NCBI GenBank assembly: GCA_035763085.1
Contig: DASUBV010000273.1
Coordinates: 1-52,657, forward strand
DNA length: 52,657 bases
Source of the DNA: DASUBV01 sp035763085
Lineage (GTDB): Bacteria > Actinomycetota > Actinomycetes > Streptosporangiales > Streptosporangiaceae
Reading direction: 5' to 3'
In this document: in pieces, positions 30,821 through 39,161 of the stretch
How positions within the stretch are numbered: the stretch's first letter is position 1
Layout of the letters: each line of letters starts with the position of its first letter
Notes under the pieces: generated by a model
Told to the model about the DNA's origin: nothing
Database searches by the model: none
The model's input: only the letters and a program-made list of their open reading frames with translations
Position numbers and translations under genes: made by a program

Positions 30821-32356
30821 GTGGTGTACAAGGTGAATGCCGCGTCGGTGGAGTGGAACCCAACGGCCGCCCGGCTCCGCGAGCTGACCGAGCAGATGCC
30901 TAACAGCCAGGTCACCGAATACGGCAATGTCGTCGTCAAGGCCCGGGTCGACTCGCGGAGCACGCGGTCGACCTTCGTGGTCGATGACTCGACCAACGCG
31001 ACCAAGCAGACCATCACCCGCGAGGAGTACATCCGGGTGGCGGCGGAGCAGGACGCCTACCTCGAGGGCACCGACGTCGTCGTCATCGACGGCTACATCG
31101 GCTCCGACCCGGCCTTCCGCACCAGGGCCCGGCTGATCATGGAGTCGGCGCACGCCAACGTCGCGGGCATGCAGAAGCAGCTGTACTACCCGGCAGACGA
31201 GGACTACGACCCGGAGGCCTGGGAGCCCGACACCACGGTCATCTACACCCCGCGGCTGGCCGCCCCCGGCTACCCCGACGACCGGCTGATCGCCGTCGAC
31301 CTGCGCGACAACATCACCCGCGTGCTCAACTCGGACTACTTCGGTGAGTCCAAGAAGGGCGGGCTGCGGATGTGGAACAACATTGTCTACAACCGCGGCG
31401 GCCTGTCCCTGCACGCCGGCTGCAAGGTCATCCCCGGCGACGGCGGGCAGAACACCTCGGTGCTGATCGTGGGCCTGTCGGGCACGGGCAAGACCACCAC
31501 CACGTTCACCACCCAGCTGGGCAGCCGTCCGGCCCAGGACGACTTCATCGCGCTGATGCCGGGCGGGCACGTCTACACCACCGAGAACGGGTGCTTCGCC
31601 AAGACCTTCGGGCTGGACCCGCGGTATGAGCCGGCGATCTACAACGCCACCACCAAGCCGGACGCCTACCTGGAGAACGTCTCGGTCGACGCCGGCGGCA
31701 AGGTCGACTTCTTCGACACCTCCTACACCAAGAACGGCCGCACCACCTGGCCGTTCTCTTACGTGGATCCGTGGCCGGGCAACGATGTGCCGCCGGCGGA
31801 CTTCCTGCTCATCCTGAACCGCAACGAGAACATCGTCCCCGGCGTGGCCCGGCTGGACCGCGCCCAGGCCGCGGCCTACTTCATGCTCGGCGAGACGACG
31901 GGCACCTCGGCCGGCGGCAAGGACGAGGAAGGCAAGTTCCTGCGGGTGCCGGGCACCAACCCGTTCTTTCCGCGGGACATGGCCGACATGGGCAACCGGA
32001 TGCTGGAGCTGCTCGCCACCCGCGAGCTGCAGGTGTTCGTGCTGAACACCGGCCGGGTGGGCGGCAAGGACGAGGCGACCTCCAAGAAGGTCACGATTCC
32101 TTACTCCTCGGCCATGGTCGAGGCCATCGTCTCGGGCACGATCGAGTGGGTCACCGACCCCGACTTCGGCTACCAGATCGCCGCCTCGGTGCCGGGCATC
32201 GATGACATCGAGATCCTGCAGCCCCGCAAGCTGTACAAGCGGCAGGGGCGGCTGGCTGAGTACGAGGCGATGGTGACCAGGATCAAGCAGGAGCGCCGCG
32301 AGTACCTGGCCTCCTTCGGCAGCCTGGACGCGGCCATCGTGAAGTCGATCGGGTAG
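30821..32356 (+). CDS. pckA: Phosphoenolpyruvate carboxykinase (ATP)
   Basis: GTG 30821 lies 7 bases after AGGAGG (30808-30813) and gives 511 residues; a longer frame upstream is non-coding. The enzyme converts oxaloacetate and ATP to phosphoenolpyruvate and CO2, the entry to gluconeogenesis. The ATP-type family is shown by the kinase-1a loop GLSGTGKTTTT (K224), ENGCFAKTFGLDPRYEPAIYNA in place of the common EGGCYAKTI, and GRTTWPFSYV. Actinobacteria more often rely on the GTP-type enzyme, so an ATP-type copy is notable but not unique. It is cytosolic, transcribed alone and followed by a clear terminator. Confidence 0.93.
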   Translation: MVYKVNAASVEWNPTAARLRELTEQMPNSQVTEYGNVVVKARVDSRSTRSTFVVDDSTNATKQTITREEYIRVAAEQDAYLEGTDVVVIDGYIGSDPAFRTRARLIMESAHANVAGMQKQLYYPADEDYDPEAWEPDTTVIYTPRLAAPGYPDDRLIAVDLRDNITRVLNSDYFGESKKGGLRMWNNIVYNRGGLSLHAGCKVIPGDGGQNTSVLIVGLSGTGKTTTTFTTQLGSRPAQDDFIALMPGGHVYTTENGCFAKTFGLDPRYEPAIYNATTKPDAYLENVSVDAGGKVDFFDTSYTKNGRTTWPFSYVDPWPGNDVPPADFLLILNRNENIVPGVARLDRAQAAAYFMLGETTGTSAGGKDEEGKFLRVPGTNPFFPRDMADMGNRMLELLATRELQVFVLNTGRVGGKDEATSKKVTIPYSSAMVEAIVSGTIEWVTDPDFGYQIAASVPGIDDIEILQPRKLYKRQGRLAEYEAMVTRIKQERREYLASFGSLDAAIVKSIG

Positions 32357-32370
32357 CACCCGGCGCAGCA

Positions 32371-32417
32371 ACAGGAACGGCACTCCCCGCGCGCGGCGTG
32401 GGGGTGCCGTTTCCTGT
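32371..32417 (+). terminator. Terminator hairpin after pckA
   Basis: ACAGGAACGGCACTCCCC (32371-32388) pairs with GGGG.GTGCCG.TTTCCTGT (ending 32417), with two single-base bulges and a GC-rich loop, 15 bases after the stop codon. Confidence 0.72.
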
Positions 32418-32440
32418 CGGAGCGATGTTAACGTTCCGTT

Positions 32441-33298
32441 ATGGGGGCACTACGCTGCGTCGATGGTTCTGTCTTGTCCGTGGCGGCGGTCGCCTGCCGG
32501 GACCGCGCCGGCCAGCCTTATGAGATCACCCTGGAGCTGGCCAGGGACGCCGAGCCGTTCGCGGCCGTGGGGGAGCGCTGCGGTTACCGGCTGGCCCAGC
32601 TTGCCGAGCGGGTCCGGGCCGCGCGCCGCGACCCCGAGCAGGCTCAGCTGTGGCCCGACCCCGATGACCGGTTCCCGGCCCCGTCGCGGCGGCGCGACTA
32701 CCGGCCCGGCGAGTCGGAGTACTTCTGCCTGCGCTCGCGCGACCGCGGGGACCCGGCCGGCACCGGCGAGCTGCGGTGCACGCTGCGCTCCAGTGCCGAA
32801 TGGATCGGCGAGTGCGGCGGCGGCCGGGCAGCGGCCGGGCCGGGCCGGGTGGCGAGCGTGCCGCCGCGGCAGCGCTCCTGGCCGGGCGTGCGGGCGGTGC
32901 TGGGCCAGCACCGGCTGCCCGGCCGCCCTGATCAGCCAGAGCGGCCAGGGCGGCCGCAGTGGCGTGGCGGCGGGCAGGCCGGGGGCTGCTGGCGGCTGAC
33001 CCGCCGCGCGGTGCTGGAAGCCTGGGGGGAGAGCGGAATCGGGGTACGAGCCGTCCTGACTTCGGCCGAACTAGTGTCATTCTTGGATAACGTTCTTACA
33101 CAGCCGGACGGGTCCGTCCTGGCCACAGTGGCGCCGGCCGGCGGGCCGTCAGCCGGGCGCACGAGCGGGACGCCAGCAGGGAGTACAGCAGCCAGCAGGA
33201 CCCGGGGCGGGCACGGCTCGCCCGCGGGGCGGGGCCGAGAAAGGACGCCGGATGAGAGCGCGCGGTCTGGTCTACCGGCTCTACGAGCGGAGGCTTGA
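32441..33298 (+). CDS. Hypothetical protein
   Basis: An open frame of 285 residues from ATG 32441. The first 120 residues (CVDGSVLSVAAVACRDRAG, LELARDAEPFAAVGERCGYRLAQLAERV) look like a folded domain, as does LTRRAVLEAWGESGIGVRAVLTSAELVSFLDNVL near residue 190-225. The last 60 residues are Gly/Ser/Arg-rich and overlap the prenyltransferase gene by 47 bases in another frame. I recognise no family. The tail may be longer than in true homologues. Coding status is probable from codon pattern but not certain. Confidence 0.5.
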   Translation: MGALRCVDGSVLSVAAVACRDRAGQPYEITLELARDAEPFAAVGERCGYRLAQLAERVRAARRDPEQAQLWPDPDDRFPAPSRRRDYRPGESEYFCLRSRDRGDPAGTGELRCTLRSSAEWIGECGGGRAAAGPGRVASVPPRQRSWPGVRAVLGQHRLPGRPDQPERPGRPQWRGGGQAGGCWRLTRRAVLEAWGESGIGVRAVLTSAELVSFLDNVLTQPDGSVLATVAPAGGPSAGRTSGTPAGSTAASRTRGGHGSPAGRGRERTPDESARSGLPALRAEA

Positions 33299-34013
33299 GG
33301 CCTCGCTGTCGCCGAGCGCGATCCCCCGGCACGTGGGGGTGATGTGCGACGGTAACCGGCGCTGGGCCCGGTCGGCCGGGCACGGCGACGTCAGCCGCGG
33401 GTACGAGGCCGGCGCCGGCAAGATCTTCGAGCTGGTGGAATGGTGCCAGGACGCGGGCGTGGAGGTCGTGACGCTGTGGCTGCTGTCCACCGACAACCTG
33501 AGCCGGCCCGCCGCCGAGCTGGAGCCGCTGCTGCGGATCATCGAGGACACGGTGGCCGAGCTCGGCACCGGGCAGTGGCGGGTCAAGGCGGTCGGTGCCC
33601 TGGACCTGCTGCCCGCCGAGACGGCCAGGGCGCTCAAGGACGCGGCCGAGGCGACCCGGCAGAACTCCGGCCTGCGGGTCAACGTCGCGGTCGGGTACGG
33701 CGGCCGGCGCGAGATCGCTGACGCTGTCCGCTCCCTGCTGCAGGAGCAGGCCACCCGCGGCACCACCATCGAGGAACTCGCCGAGATCCTCACCGTCGAG
33801 CACATCAGCGAGCACCTGTACACCGCCGGCCAGCCCGACCCCGACCTGGTCATCCGGACCTCCGGGGAGCAGCGGCTCGGCGGCTTCCTGCTGTGGCAGA
33901 GCGCGCACTCGGAGTTCTACTTCTGCGACGCCTACTGGCCCGATTTCCGCCGGGTCGACTTCCTGCGGGCGCTGCGCTCCTACGCCGCCCGCAACCGGCG
34001 CTTTGGCGTCTGA
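33252..34013 (+). CDS. uppS: Isoprenyl transferase (cis-prenyltransferase, UppS family)
   Basis: A 253-residue enzyme starting at ATG 33252 after AGAAAGGA. It condenses isopentenyl diphosphate in cis to make short or long polyprenyl diphosphates. The family motifs are visible: HVGVMCDGNRRWAR with the catalytic Asp, VTLWLLSTDNLSRP, VNVAVGYGGRREI, and DLVIRTSGEQRLGGFLLWQSAHSEFYFCDAYWPDF. Actinobacteria usually have two such enzymes: one makes Z,E-farnesyl diphosphate and the other decaprenyl diphosphate. The sequence alone does not say which this is. It probably supplies carrier lipid for wall glycan synthesis. Confidence 0.94.
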   Translation: MRARGLVYRLYERRLEASLSPSAIPRHVGVMCDGNRRWARSAGHGDVSRGYEAGAGKIFELVEWCQDAGVEVVTLWLLSTDNLSRPAAELEPLLRIIEDTVAELGTGQWRVKAVGALDLLPAETARALKDAAEATRQNSGLRVNVAVGYGGRREIADAVRSLLQEQATRGTTIEELAEILTVEHISEHLYTAGQPDPDLVIRTSGEQRLGGFLLWQSAHSEFYFCDAYWPDFRRVDFLRALRSYAARNRRFGV

Positions 34014-34256
34014 ATGCCGTCGTGAACAGATCGTTACGGTACTTCCGCCCCACGCTCCCGCCAGGTACCTTCTGAACTGACGGGCGGTGCCTAGCCGCCC
34101 TTCGGGAAGGCCCTCGAGATCCTCGAGCTTCGCGTCCTGGCACGCAGGCGAGATGAGCGAAGGGCCGGCGCCCGGCCCATCGCTGGCCGGTCCCGGTCCC
34201 GCCGACACGTCTGTGTCCGTCAGGCGGCGCCGTGCCAGGCGCCCAGGGGAGAACGA

Positions 34257-35618
34257 GTGCCCAATTCCGCAGCGCGCCGGGAGTCCCGGCGCAATCTCAC
34301 CAGCCCGGCCCCGCAGCAGGCCCAGCCGAGGCGTACCTACGTCCTCGACACCAGCGTGCTGCTGGCCGACCCGGCCGCTATCGGCAGGTTTGCCGAGCAC
34401 CGGGTGGTCCTGCCCGTCGTAGTCATCACCGAGCTGGAGGCCAAGCGCCACCATCCCGAGCTTGGCTACTTCGCCCGCCAGGCCCTGCGCACCCTCGACG
34501 ACCTGCGCGTCGAGCACGGCAGGCTGGACGCCGACCTCCCGGTCGGCGACCTGGGCGGCAGCATCCGCGTTGAGCTGAACCACTCCGACCCGACCGTCCT
34601 GCCGGCCGGGTTCCGGATGGGGGACAACGACACGCGGATCCTGTCGGTGGCCCGCAGCCTGGCCACCGAGGGCGACGACGTGATCCTGGTGAGCAAGGAC
34701 CTGCCGCTGCGGGTGAAAGCCGCCGCCATCGGCCTGACCGCCCAGGAGTACCGGGCCGAGCTGCCGCCGGACTCGGGGTGGACCGGGATGGCCGAGCTCG
34801 ACGTCACCCAGGCCGAGATCGACGAGCTGTACGACACCGGCAAGCTGGACAGCGCCGTGGCCGCCGAGCTGCCCTGCCACACTGGGCTGGTGCTGATGTC
34901 GTCGGGCTGCGGCAGCGCGCTGGGCCGGGTGCAGCCCGATAAGTCCGTCCGGCTGGTCCGCGGGGACCGCGAGGCATTCGGGCTGCGCGGCCGCAGCGCC
35001 GAGCAGCGCGTCGCGCTGGACCTGCTGCTGGACCCGGAGGTCGGCATCGTGTCGCTGGGCGGCCGCGCCGGGACCGGGAAGTCGGCACTGGCCCTGTGCG
35101 CGGGCCTGGAGGCGGTCATGGAACGGCGCCAGCACCGCAAGCTGGTGGTCTTCCGGCCGCTGTACGCGGTGGGCGGCCAGGAGCTGGGCTACCTGCCCGG
35201 CTCGGAGTCGGACAAGATGAACCCGTGGGCCCAGGCGGTCTACGACACCCTGTCCGCCGTTACCTCGCCCGACGTGATCGAGGAGGTGCTGCGCCGGGAC
35301 ATGCTGGAGGTGCTGCCGCTGACCCACATCCGCGGCCGATCCCTGCATGACTCGTTCGTGATCGTGGACGAGGCCCAGTCGCTGGAGCGCGGCGTGCTGC
35401 TGACCGTGCTGTCCCGGATCGGAGCCGGCTCGCGGGTAGTGCTGACCCATGACATCGCCCAGCGGGACAACCTGCGGGTCGGGCGGCACGACGGCGTCGT
35501 CGCGGTCATCGAGAAGCTCAAGGGTCACCCGCTGTTTGCCCACGTCACGCTGGTGCGCTCGGAGCGCTCCCCGATTGCGGCACTGGTGACCGAGATGCTG
35601 GAGGACACAGCGATCTAA
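34257..35618 (+). CDS. PIN-PhoH fusion protein (PhoH2-type RNA helicase/ribonuclease)
   Basis: GTG 34257 follows GGGGAGAA; 453 residues. Residues about 25-170 are a PIN nuclease domain with acidic residues in TYVLDTSVLLADP, ITELEAKRHH and FRMGDNDTRILSVA. Residues about 240-453 are a PhoH-type P-loop ATPase with GLRGRSAEQRVALDLLL, Walker A GRAGTGKSALAL, the FRPLYAVGGQELGYLPGS loop and Walker B FVIVDEAQSLE. PhoH2 proteins from mycobacteria unwind and cut RNA with ATP. It is probably cytosolic and transcribed after uppS from its own promoter; a small GGGCGG/CCGCCC hairpin (34082-34100) separates them. Confidence 0.94.
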   Translation: MPNSAARRESRRNLTSPAPQQAQPRRTYVLDTSVLLADPAAIGRFAEHRVVLPVVVITELEAKRHHPELGYFARQALRTLDDLRVEHGRLDADLPVGDLGGSIRVELNHSDPTVLPAGFRMGDNDTRILSVARSLATEGDDVILVSKDLPLRVKAAAIGLTAQEYRAELPPDSGWTGMAELDVTQAEIDELYDTGKLDSAVAAELPCHTGLVLMSSGCGSALGRVQPDKSVRLVRGDREAFGLRGRSAEQRVALDLLLDPEVGIVSLGGRAGTGKSALALCAGLEAVMERRQHRKLVVFRPLYAVGGQELGYLPGSESDKMNPWAQAVYDTLSAVTSPDVIEEVLRRDMLEVLPLTHIRGRSLHDSFVIVDEAQSLERGVLLTVLSRIGAGSRVVLTHDIAQRDNLRVGRHDGVVAVIEKLKGHPLFAHVTLVRSERSPIAALVTEMLEDTAI

Positions 35619-35645
35619 AAGCCGCCAGACCTGTTTACCCGGAAT

Positions 35646-35679
35646 CCGCCCCCGAGTCGCCCAGTGGCTACGGGGGCGG
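35646..35679 (+). terminator. Terminator-like hairpin after PIN-PhoH gene
   Basis: CCGCCCCCG (35646-35654) pairs perfectly with CGGGGGCGG (35671-35679) across 16 bases, 28 bases after the stop codon and just before the next gene. Confidence 0.55.
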
Positions 35680-35694
35680 TACCGTACCACCACC

Positions 35695-36804
35695 ATGACC
35701 AACACGTCCGCGCGGGCCGCCGGCAGCGGAGCCGACGCCATTGCGCCGCCGATTTCCGTTGTCATGCCGGTACTGAACGAGGAACGGTACCTGGCTGACT
35801 CGGTGCAGCACATTCTCAGCCAGGACTATCCCGGCCCGCTGGAGCTGGTCCTGGCCCTCGGCCCGTCCCGCGACCGGACCACCGAGATCGCGCAGAAGAT
35901 CGCCGAGGCGGACCCGCGGGTCACCGTCGTGGACAATCCCACCGGCAAGCGGCCGACGGCCATGAACGCCGCGATCAAGGTGGCCCGCTATCAGGTCATC
36001 GCTCGCGTCGACGGGCACGCGGAGCTGCCGCCCGACTATCTCAGCCTGGCGGCGCGGACCCTGCAGGAGACCGGGGCGGTCAACGTCGGCGGAGTCATGT
36101 CGGCCGAGGGCATCACCGCTTTCCAGCAGGCGGTGGCCTGGGCCATGACCTCGCCGTTCGGCGTCGGCGCCTCCCGGTTCCACACCGGCGGCCAGGCCGG
36201 CCCGGCCGACACCGTCTACCTGGGCGTCTACCGCCGGGAGGCGATCGAGCAGGCCGGCGGCTATGACGAGGAGTTCCTGGTCGCCGAGGACTGGGAGATG
36301 AACCACCGGATCCGGCGGTGCGGCGGGACGATCTGGTTCCAGCCGGCCATGCGGGTCACCTACCGGCCCCGGGCCTCGGTCGCGACCCTGGCCCATCAGT
36401 ACTTCCACTACGGGCGCTGGCGCCGCGTCGTCGCCCGCCAGCACACCGGGACAATCAACCTGCGGTACGCGGCGCCGCCGGCCGCGGTCGCCGTGATCGC
36501 GGTTGGCACGCTTGCCGGGCTGGCGGGCGTGGCCGCGCTGGCCGCGGGGGCCGGCGGGGCGTGGCCCGCCGCGGCCACGGCCGGCTTCGCCGTCCCGGTC
36601 CTGTACGCGGCGGGCGTGCTGGCCGTGACCGCGAAAGCGGCGCGGCAGCTGCCGCCGCGGGTCGCCGCCCGGCTCCCGGCCGTGCTAGCCACCATGCACA
36701 TGGCCTGGGGGGCGGGGTTCCTGACCAGCCCCCGGCGGCTGGTCCCGCGCGGCCTGACCGCTCCCGGCCTGGCCGCCCGCCAGCAGTCGCTAACGCGTGA
36801 CTGA
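35695..36804 (+). CDS. Glycosyltransferase family 2, membrane-associated
   Basis: A 369-residue enzyme starting at ATG 35695. The GT-A domain has ISVVMPVLNEERYLADSV, the nucleotide-binding DNPTGKRPTAMNAAI, a D-x-H (VDGHAELP) in place of DXD, and EDWEMNHRIRR as the acceptor/base region. Two or three membrane helices follow (AAVAVIAVGTLAGLAGVAALAAGAG, AGFAVPVLYAAGVLAVTA). It resembles succinoglycan-type transferases that add sugars to lipid-linked surface glycans. It converges with the GH59 gene and overlaps its end by 15 bases. Donor and acceptor are unknown. Confidence 0.88.
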   Translation: MTNTSARAAGSGADAIAPPISVVMPVLNEERYLADSVQHILSQDYPGPLELVLALGPSRDRTTEIAQKIAEADPRVTVVDNPTGKRPTAMNAAIKVARYQVIARVDGHAELPPDYLSLAARTLQETGAVNVGGVMSAEGITAFQQAVAWAMTSPFGVGASRFHTGGQAGPADTVYLGVYRREAIEQAGGYDEEFLVAEDWEMNHRIRRCGGTIWFQPAMRVTYRPRASVATLAHQYFHYGRWRRVVARQHTGTINLRYAAPPAAVAVIAVGTLAGLAGVAALAAGAGGAWPAAATAGFAVPVLYAAGVLAVTAKAARQLPPRVAARLPAVLATMHMAWGAGFLTSPRRLVPRGLTAPGLAARQQSLTRD

Positions 36805-39027
36805 CAGGTGGCTGTACTGAACGTGCGGCCACAGCGACCGGAAGGCGCCCGCCTCCAGGCCGGCCGGGCCGTGCAGCCAGGCTGAGTCCGATACCTGCGC
36901 GACGACCCGGGAGCCGACCGAGGCGGTGATGCTGGCGCCCGACATGGCCAGCGACAGCCGGTACCAGGTGCGGGTGCGCAGCGGATGACCGAGCGTGCCC
37001 GAGGCCAGGGTCTGCCGCACGCCCGGCCCGCTCGCGCAGCCGGCGGAGCGGGTCCGCGCGTCGCCGCCGGGCGCCGGGTCGGCATTCCTGATCAGCCGCC
37101 AGGTGCCCGTGCTGGTCACGTCGAACAGGTAGCCGTCGAACTGGCCGACGTGCGGGATGCTGCGCCGGCAGCTGAACCGGCCGATGACGCCCGCGGTGCC
37201 GCGCCGGGGGACCAGGACATCGACGCTGACCTTGTAGTCGGCCCAGCTCCTGGAGCCGATGACCGCATAGGGATAGTGCGCGCGCGGGCCGGCGCCCCCG
37301 TTGTGCCAGAAGACCGGCGTGGCCGCGGCCTGCTGCTCGGTGCACCGGTGGTTGCGGCCGTCGGCCACCCGGCAGCGGGCCAGCTCGAAGGCGCCGTCCT
37401 GGGCCGCCAGGTAGGGCGGCTCGTCGTCGGCGCGGCCGGCCCGCCCCGAGCCGGCCAGGCTCTCGGTGAACGGCAGCCGGAGCGCGGAGCCCGGCCGCCC
37501 GCGGGCGCCGCCGTGACCCTGCCCGGACGTCGTGGTCAGTGAGTACACCCAGCCGGGCCGGATCTGGAGGCTGAACCTGCCGTCGCGGCCGGGATGGATG
37601 CTGCGCTGGCGGACGAACCAGCGGGAGCTGCCGGCGCTTCCGGAGAAGTCGCTGGCCCACACATGTACCACGTGCCGGGCCAGCGCTCCGGTGACATGGA
37701 ACCGGGCGCGCTGCGCGGTGGTGGCGGTGGTGGCCTCGATGATCGTGCTCCAGGCGGTTACCCGGCTGGTCGTCCGCGCCCGCTGGTGACGGCGGGCCCG
37801 GTGCCGGATCCTGGTGCTGCGCAGCAGGGTGACATAGGACCCGCTGGCGCGATGGCCGCGCAGCAGGCCGCTGGCCGAGTTGAGGTAGCGCCACCGGGTC
37901 CGGCCCGAGGGCGCCGGCGGCCAGGCGAACTGGGTCAGCTGGGCGGTGGCCCAGTTCATCGCGTTGACCCGGTAACTGCCCGACCAGGGCTGGTCGGCCG
38001 TGACCAGGCCCCGGTTCTCGAACGGCAGGCCGGGCGGCATCGCGTCGAGCACCGGCCATTCCAGGATGGCGGTCAGCCGAGCGTCCACGTAGCCGCGGAC
38101 CGCGGCCCGGTCGAAGGCCGGCGCGCACGGCACCCGGCAGCCGGCCTGGGCGCCCGCGTCCATCCCGCCGACCTCGCTGGCCCACAGCGGCTGCCGGGCG
38201 TGGTGGTGACGTGACCACGGCGAGGTGCACCGGGTGGCCGGCCCGGCGATCCCGGTCGGGACGCCGCAGACGTTGTGGGTGCCCAGGATGGCCGCCGAGC
38301 GGTCGCCGACGTAGTGCCAGCCTTCGTGGTTGCCGCTGGAGTCAGAGGCGACAATCTGGACCCGCCGGTAGCCGTGGGTGTTGAGCGCGTGCCGCAGCTC
38401 GCGGAACCAGCGGTGGTGCACGCCGGTGTCAGACTCGTTCCAGCCGCCGAGGTAGCTGACCCGCACCCCGCGCCGCCGGGCGCAGCCCAGCCAGCCCAGC
38501 AGGTAGGTGATGTCGCGGGGGGTGAACCGGGTACCGGAGCGGCGCTTGATCCAGCCCGGCGCGGCCCACTGCAGCCCGTATACCTTCAGCCGGGGGTTCA
38601 GCGCCTGCGCCTGCCGGGCGATAGACAGCTCGTAGCCGGCCCGGCAGTTCACGCTGCCCCGGGTGTGCTCGGTGCTCGGCTCGGCGCCGTCGCTGGAGTT
38701 GGCGTCCCCGCCGATCTCCAGCTTGAGGATCTGCAGCGCTGCCCCGTAGCCGGGCCTGAACAGGTAGTCCAGGATCTGATTGCGCTGCCGGCGCGGGTAG
38801 TCCAGCAGGTAGCGGGCGTTCCCGCCGCCGCCGAGGACGGCCCCCACCCCGTCGTAGACCCGGTCACCGCCGCGGCTGGGGATGGCGATCCGGGTCGCGG
38901 GTAACGCGGCGGCGCCGTCGCGCGCGCCGGTTCCGGCCGGGGCCGCAAAGGACGCGGCCGCGAGCGGCTCAGCCAGCCAGGCGAGCACGCTGGCGAATGC
39001 GATGGCGCAGGCCAGCATGACCTTCAT
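36790..39027 (-). CDS. Secreted GH59 family glycoside hydrolase (galactocerebrosidase-like)
   Basis: ATG 39027 follows GGGAGAA and starts a signal peptide (MKVMLACAIAFASVLAWLAEPLAAA); mature length is about 720 of 745 residues. The TIM barrel opens with YDGVGAVLGGGGNARYLLDYP and RNQILDYLFRPGYGAALQILKLEIGGD, a close match to animal GALC. The catalytic pair is E198 (acid/base, LGGWNESD) and E285 (nucleophile, LWASEVGG). A beta-sandwich follows (from about 360) and a C-terminal lectin-like domain (from about 580, YKVSVDVLVPRRG, FDGYLFDV). GALC removes beta-galactose from galactosylceramide; the bacterial substrate may be a galactolipid or a galactan chain. Confidence 0.9.
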   Translation of the reverse strand: MKVMLACAIAFASVLAWLAEPLAAASFAAPAGTGARDGAAALPATRIAIPSRGGDRVYDGVGAVLGGGGNARYLLDYPRRQRNQILDYLFRPGYGAALQILKLEIGGDANSSDGAEPSTEHTRGSVNCRAGYELSIARQAQALNPRLKVYGLQWAAPGWIKRRSGTRFTPRDITYLLGWLGCARRRGVRVSYLGGWNESDTGVHHRWFRELRHALNTHGYRRVQIVASDSSGNHEGWHYVGDRSAAILGTHNVCGVPTGIAGPATRCTSPWSRHHHARQPLWASEVGGMDAGAQAGCRVPCAPAFDRAAVRGYVDARLTAILEWPVLDAMPPGLPFENRGLVTADQPWSGSYRVNAMNWATAQLTQFAWPPAPSGRTRWRYLNSASGLLRGHRASGSYVTLLRSTRIRHRARRHQRARTTSRVTAWSTIIEATTATTAQRARFHVTGALARHVVHVWASDFSGSAGSSRWFVRQRSIHPGRDGRFSLQIRPGWVYSLTTTSGQGHGGARGRPGSALRLPFTESLAGSGRAGRADDEPPYLAAQDGAFELARCRVADGRNHRCTEQQAAATPVFWHNGGAGPRAHYPYAVIGSRSWADYKVSVDVLVPRRGTAGVIGRFSCRRSIPHVGQFDGYLFDVTSTGTWRLIRNADPAPGGDARTRSAGCASGPGVRQTLASGTLGHPLRTRTWYRLSLAMSGASITASVGSRVVAQVSDSAWLHGPAGLEAGAFRSLWPHVQYSHLSVTR

Positions 39028-39124
39028 GGCGGTTCTCCCGGAGGCGCGATGGGGCTCAGCCGGCGGACCGACTGCCCGGCTTCCGGCTGGCATGACTACA
39101 CAGTGTGGGCGCTCAGTACCTTAA

Positions 39125-39160
39125 CGCGACCAAGGCCTCGTGTCCGGGATCTTGGTCGCG
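39125..39160 (-). terminator. Terminator hairpin after ispD-type gene
   Basis: CGCGACCAAG (39125-39134) pairs perfectly with CTTGGTCGCG (39151-39160) across a 16-base loop. On the minus strand it starts 1 base after the stop of the gene ending at 39162 and is followed by TTAAGG. Confidence 0.65.
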
Positions 39161-39161
39161 G

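Noticed and set aside
33096..35813. 905-residue open frame on the minus strand opposite uppS and PIN-PhoH
   Set aside because: It mirrors two clearly conserved plus-strand genes; its translation is low-complexity Arg/Gly/Pro/Val typical of antisense frames in GC-rich DNA.
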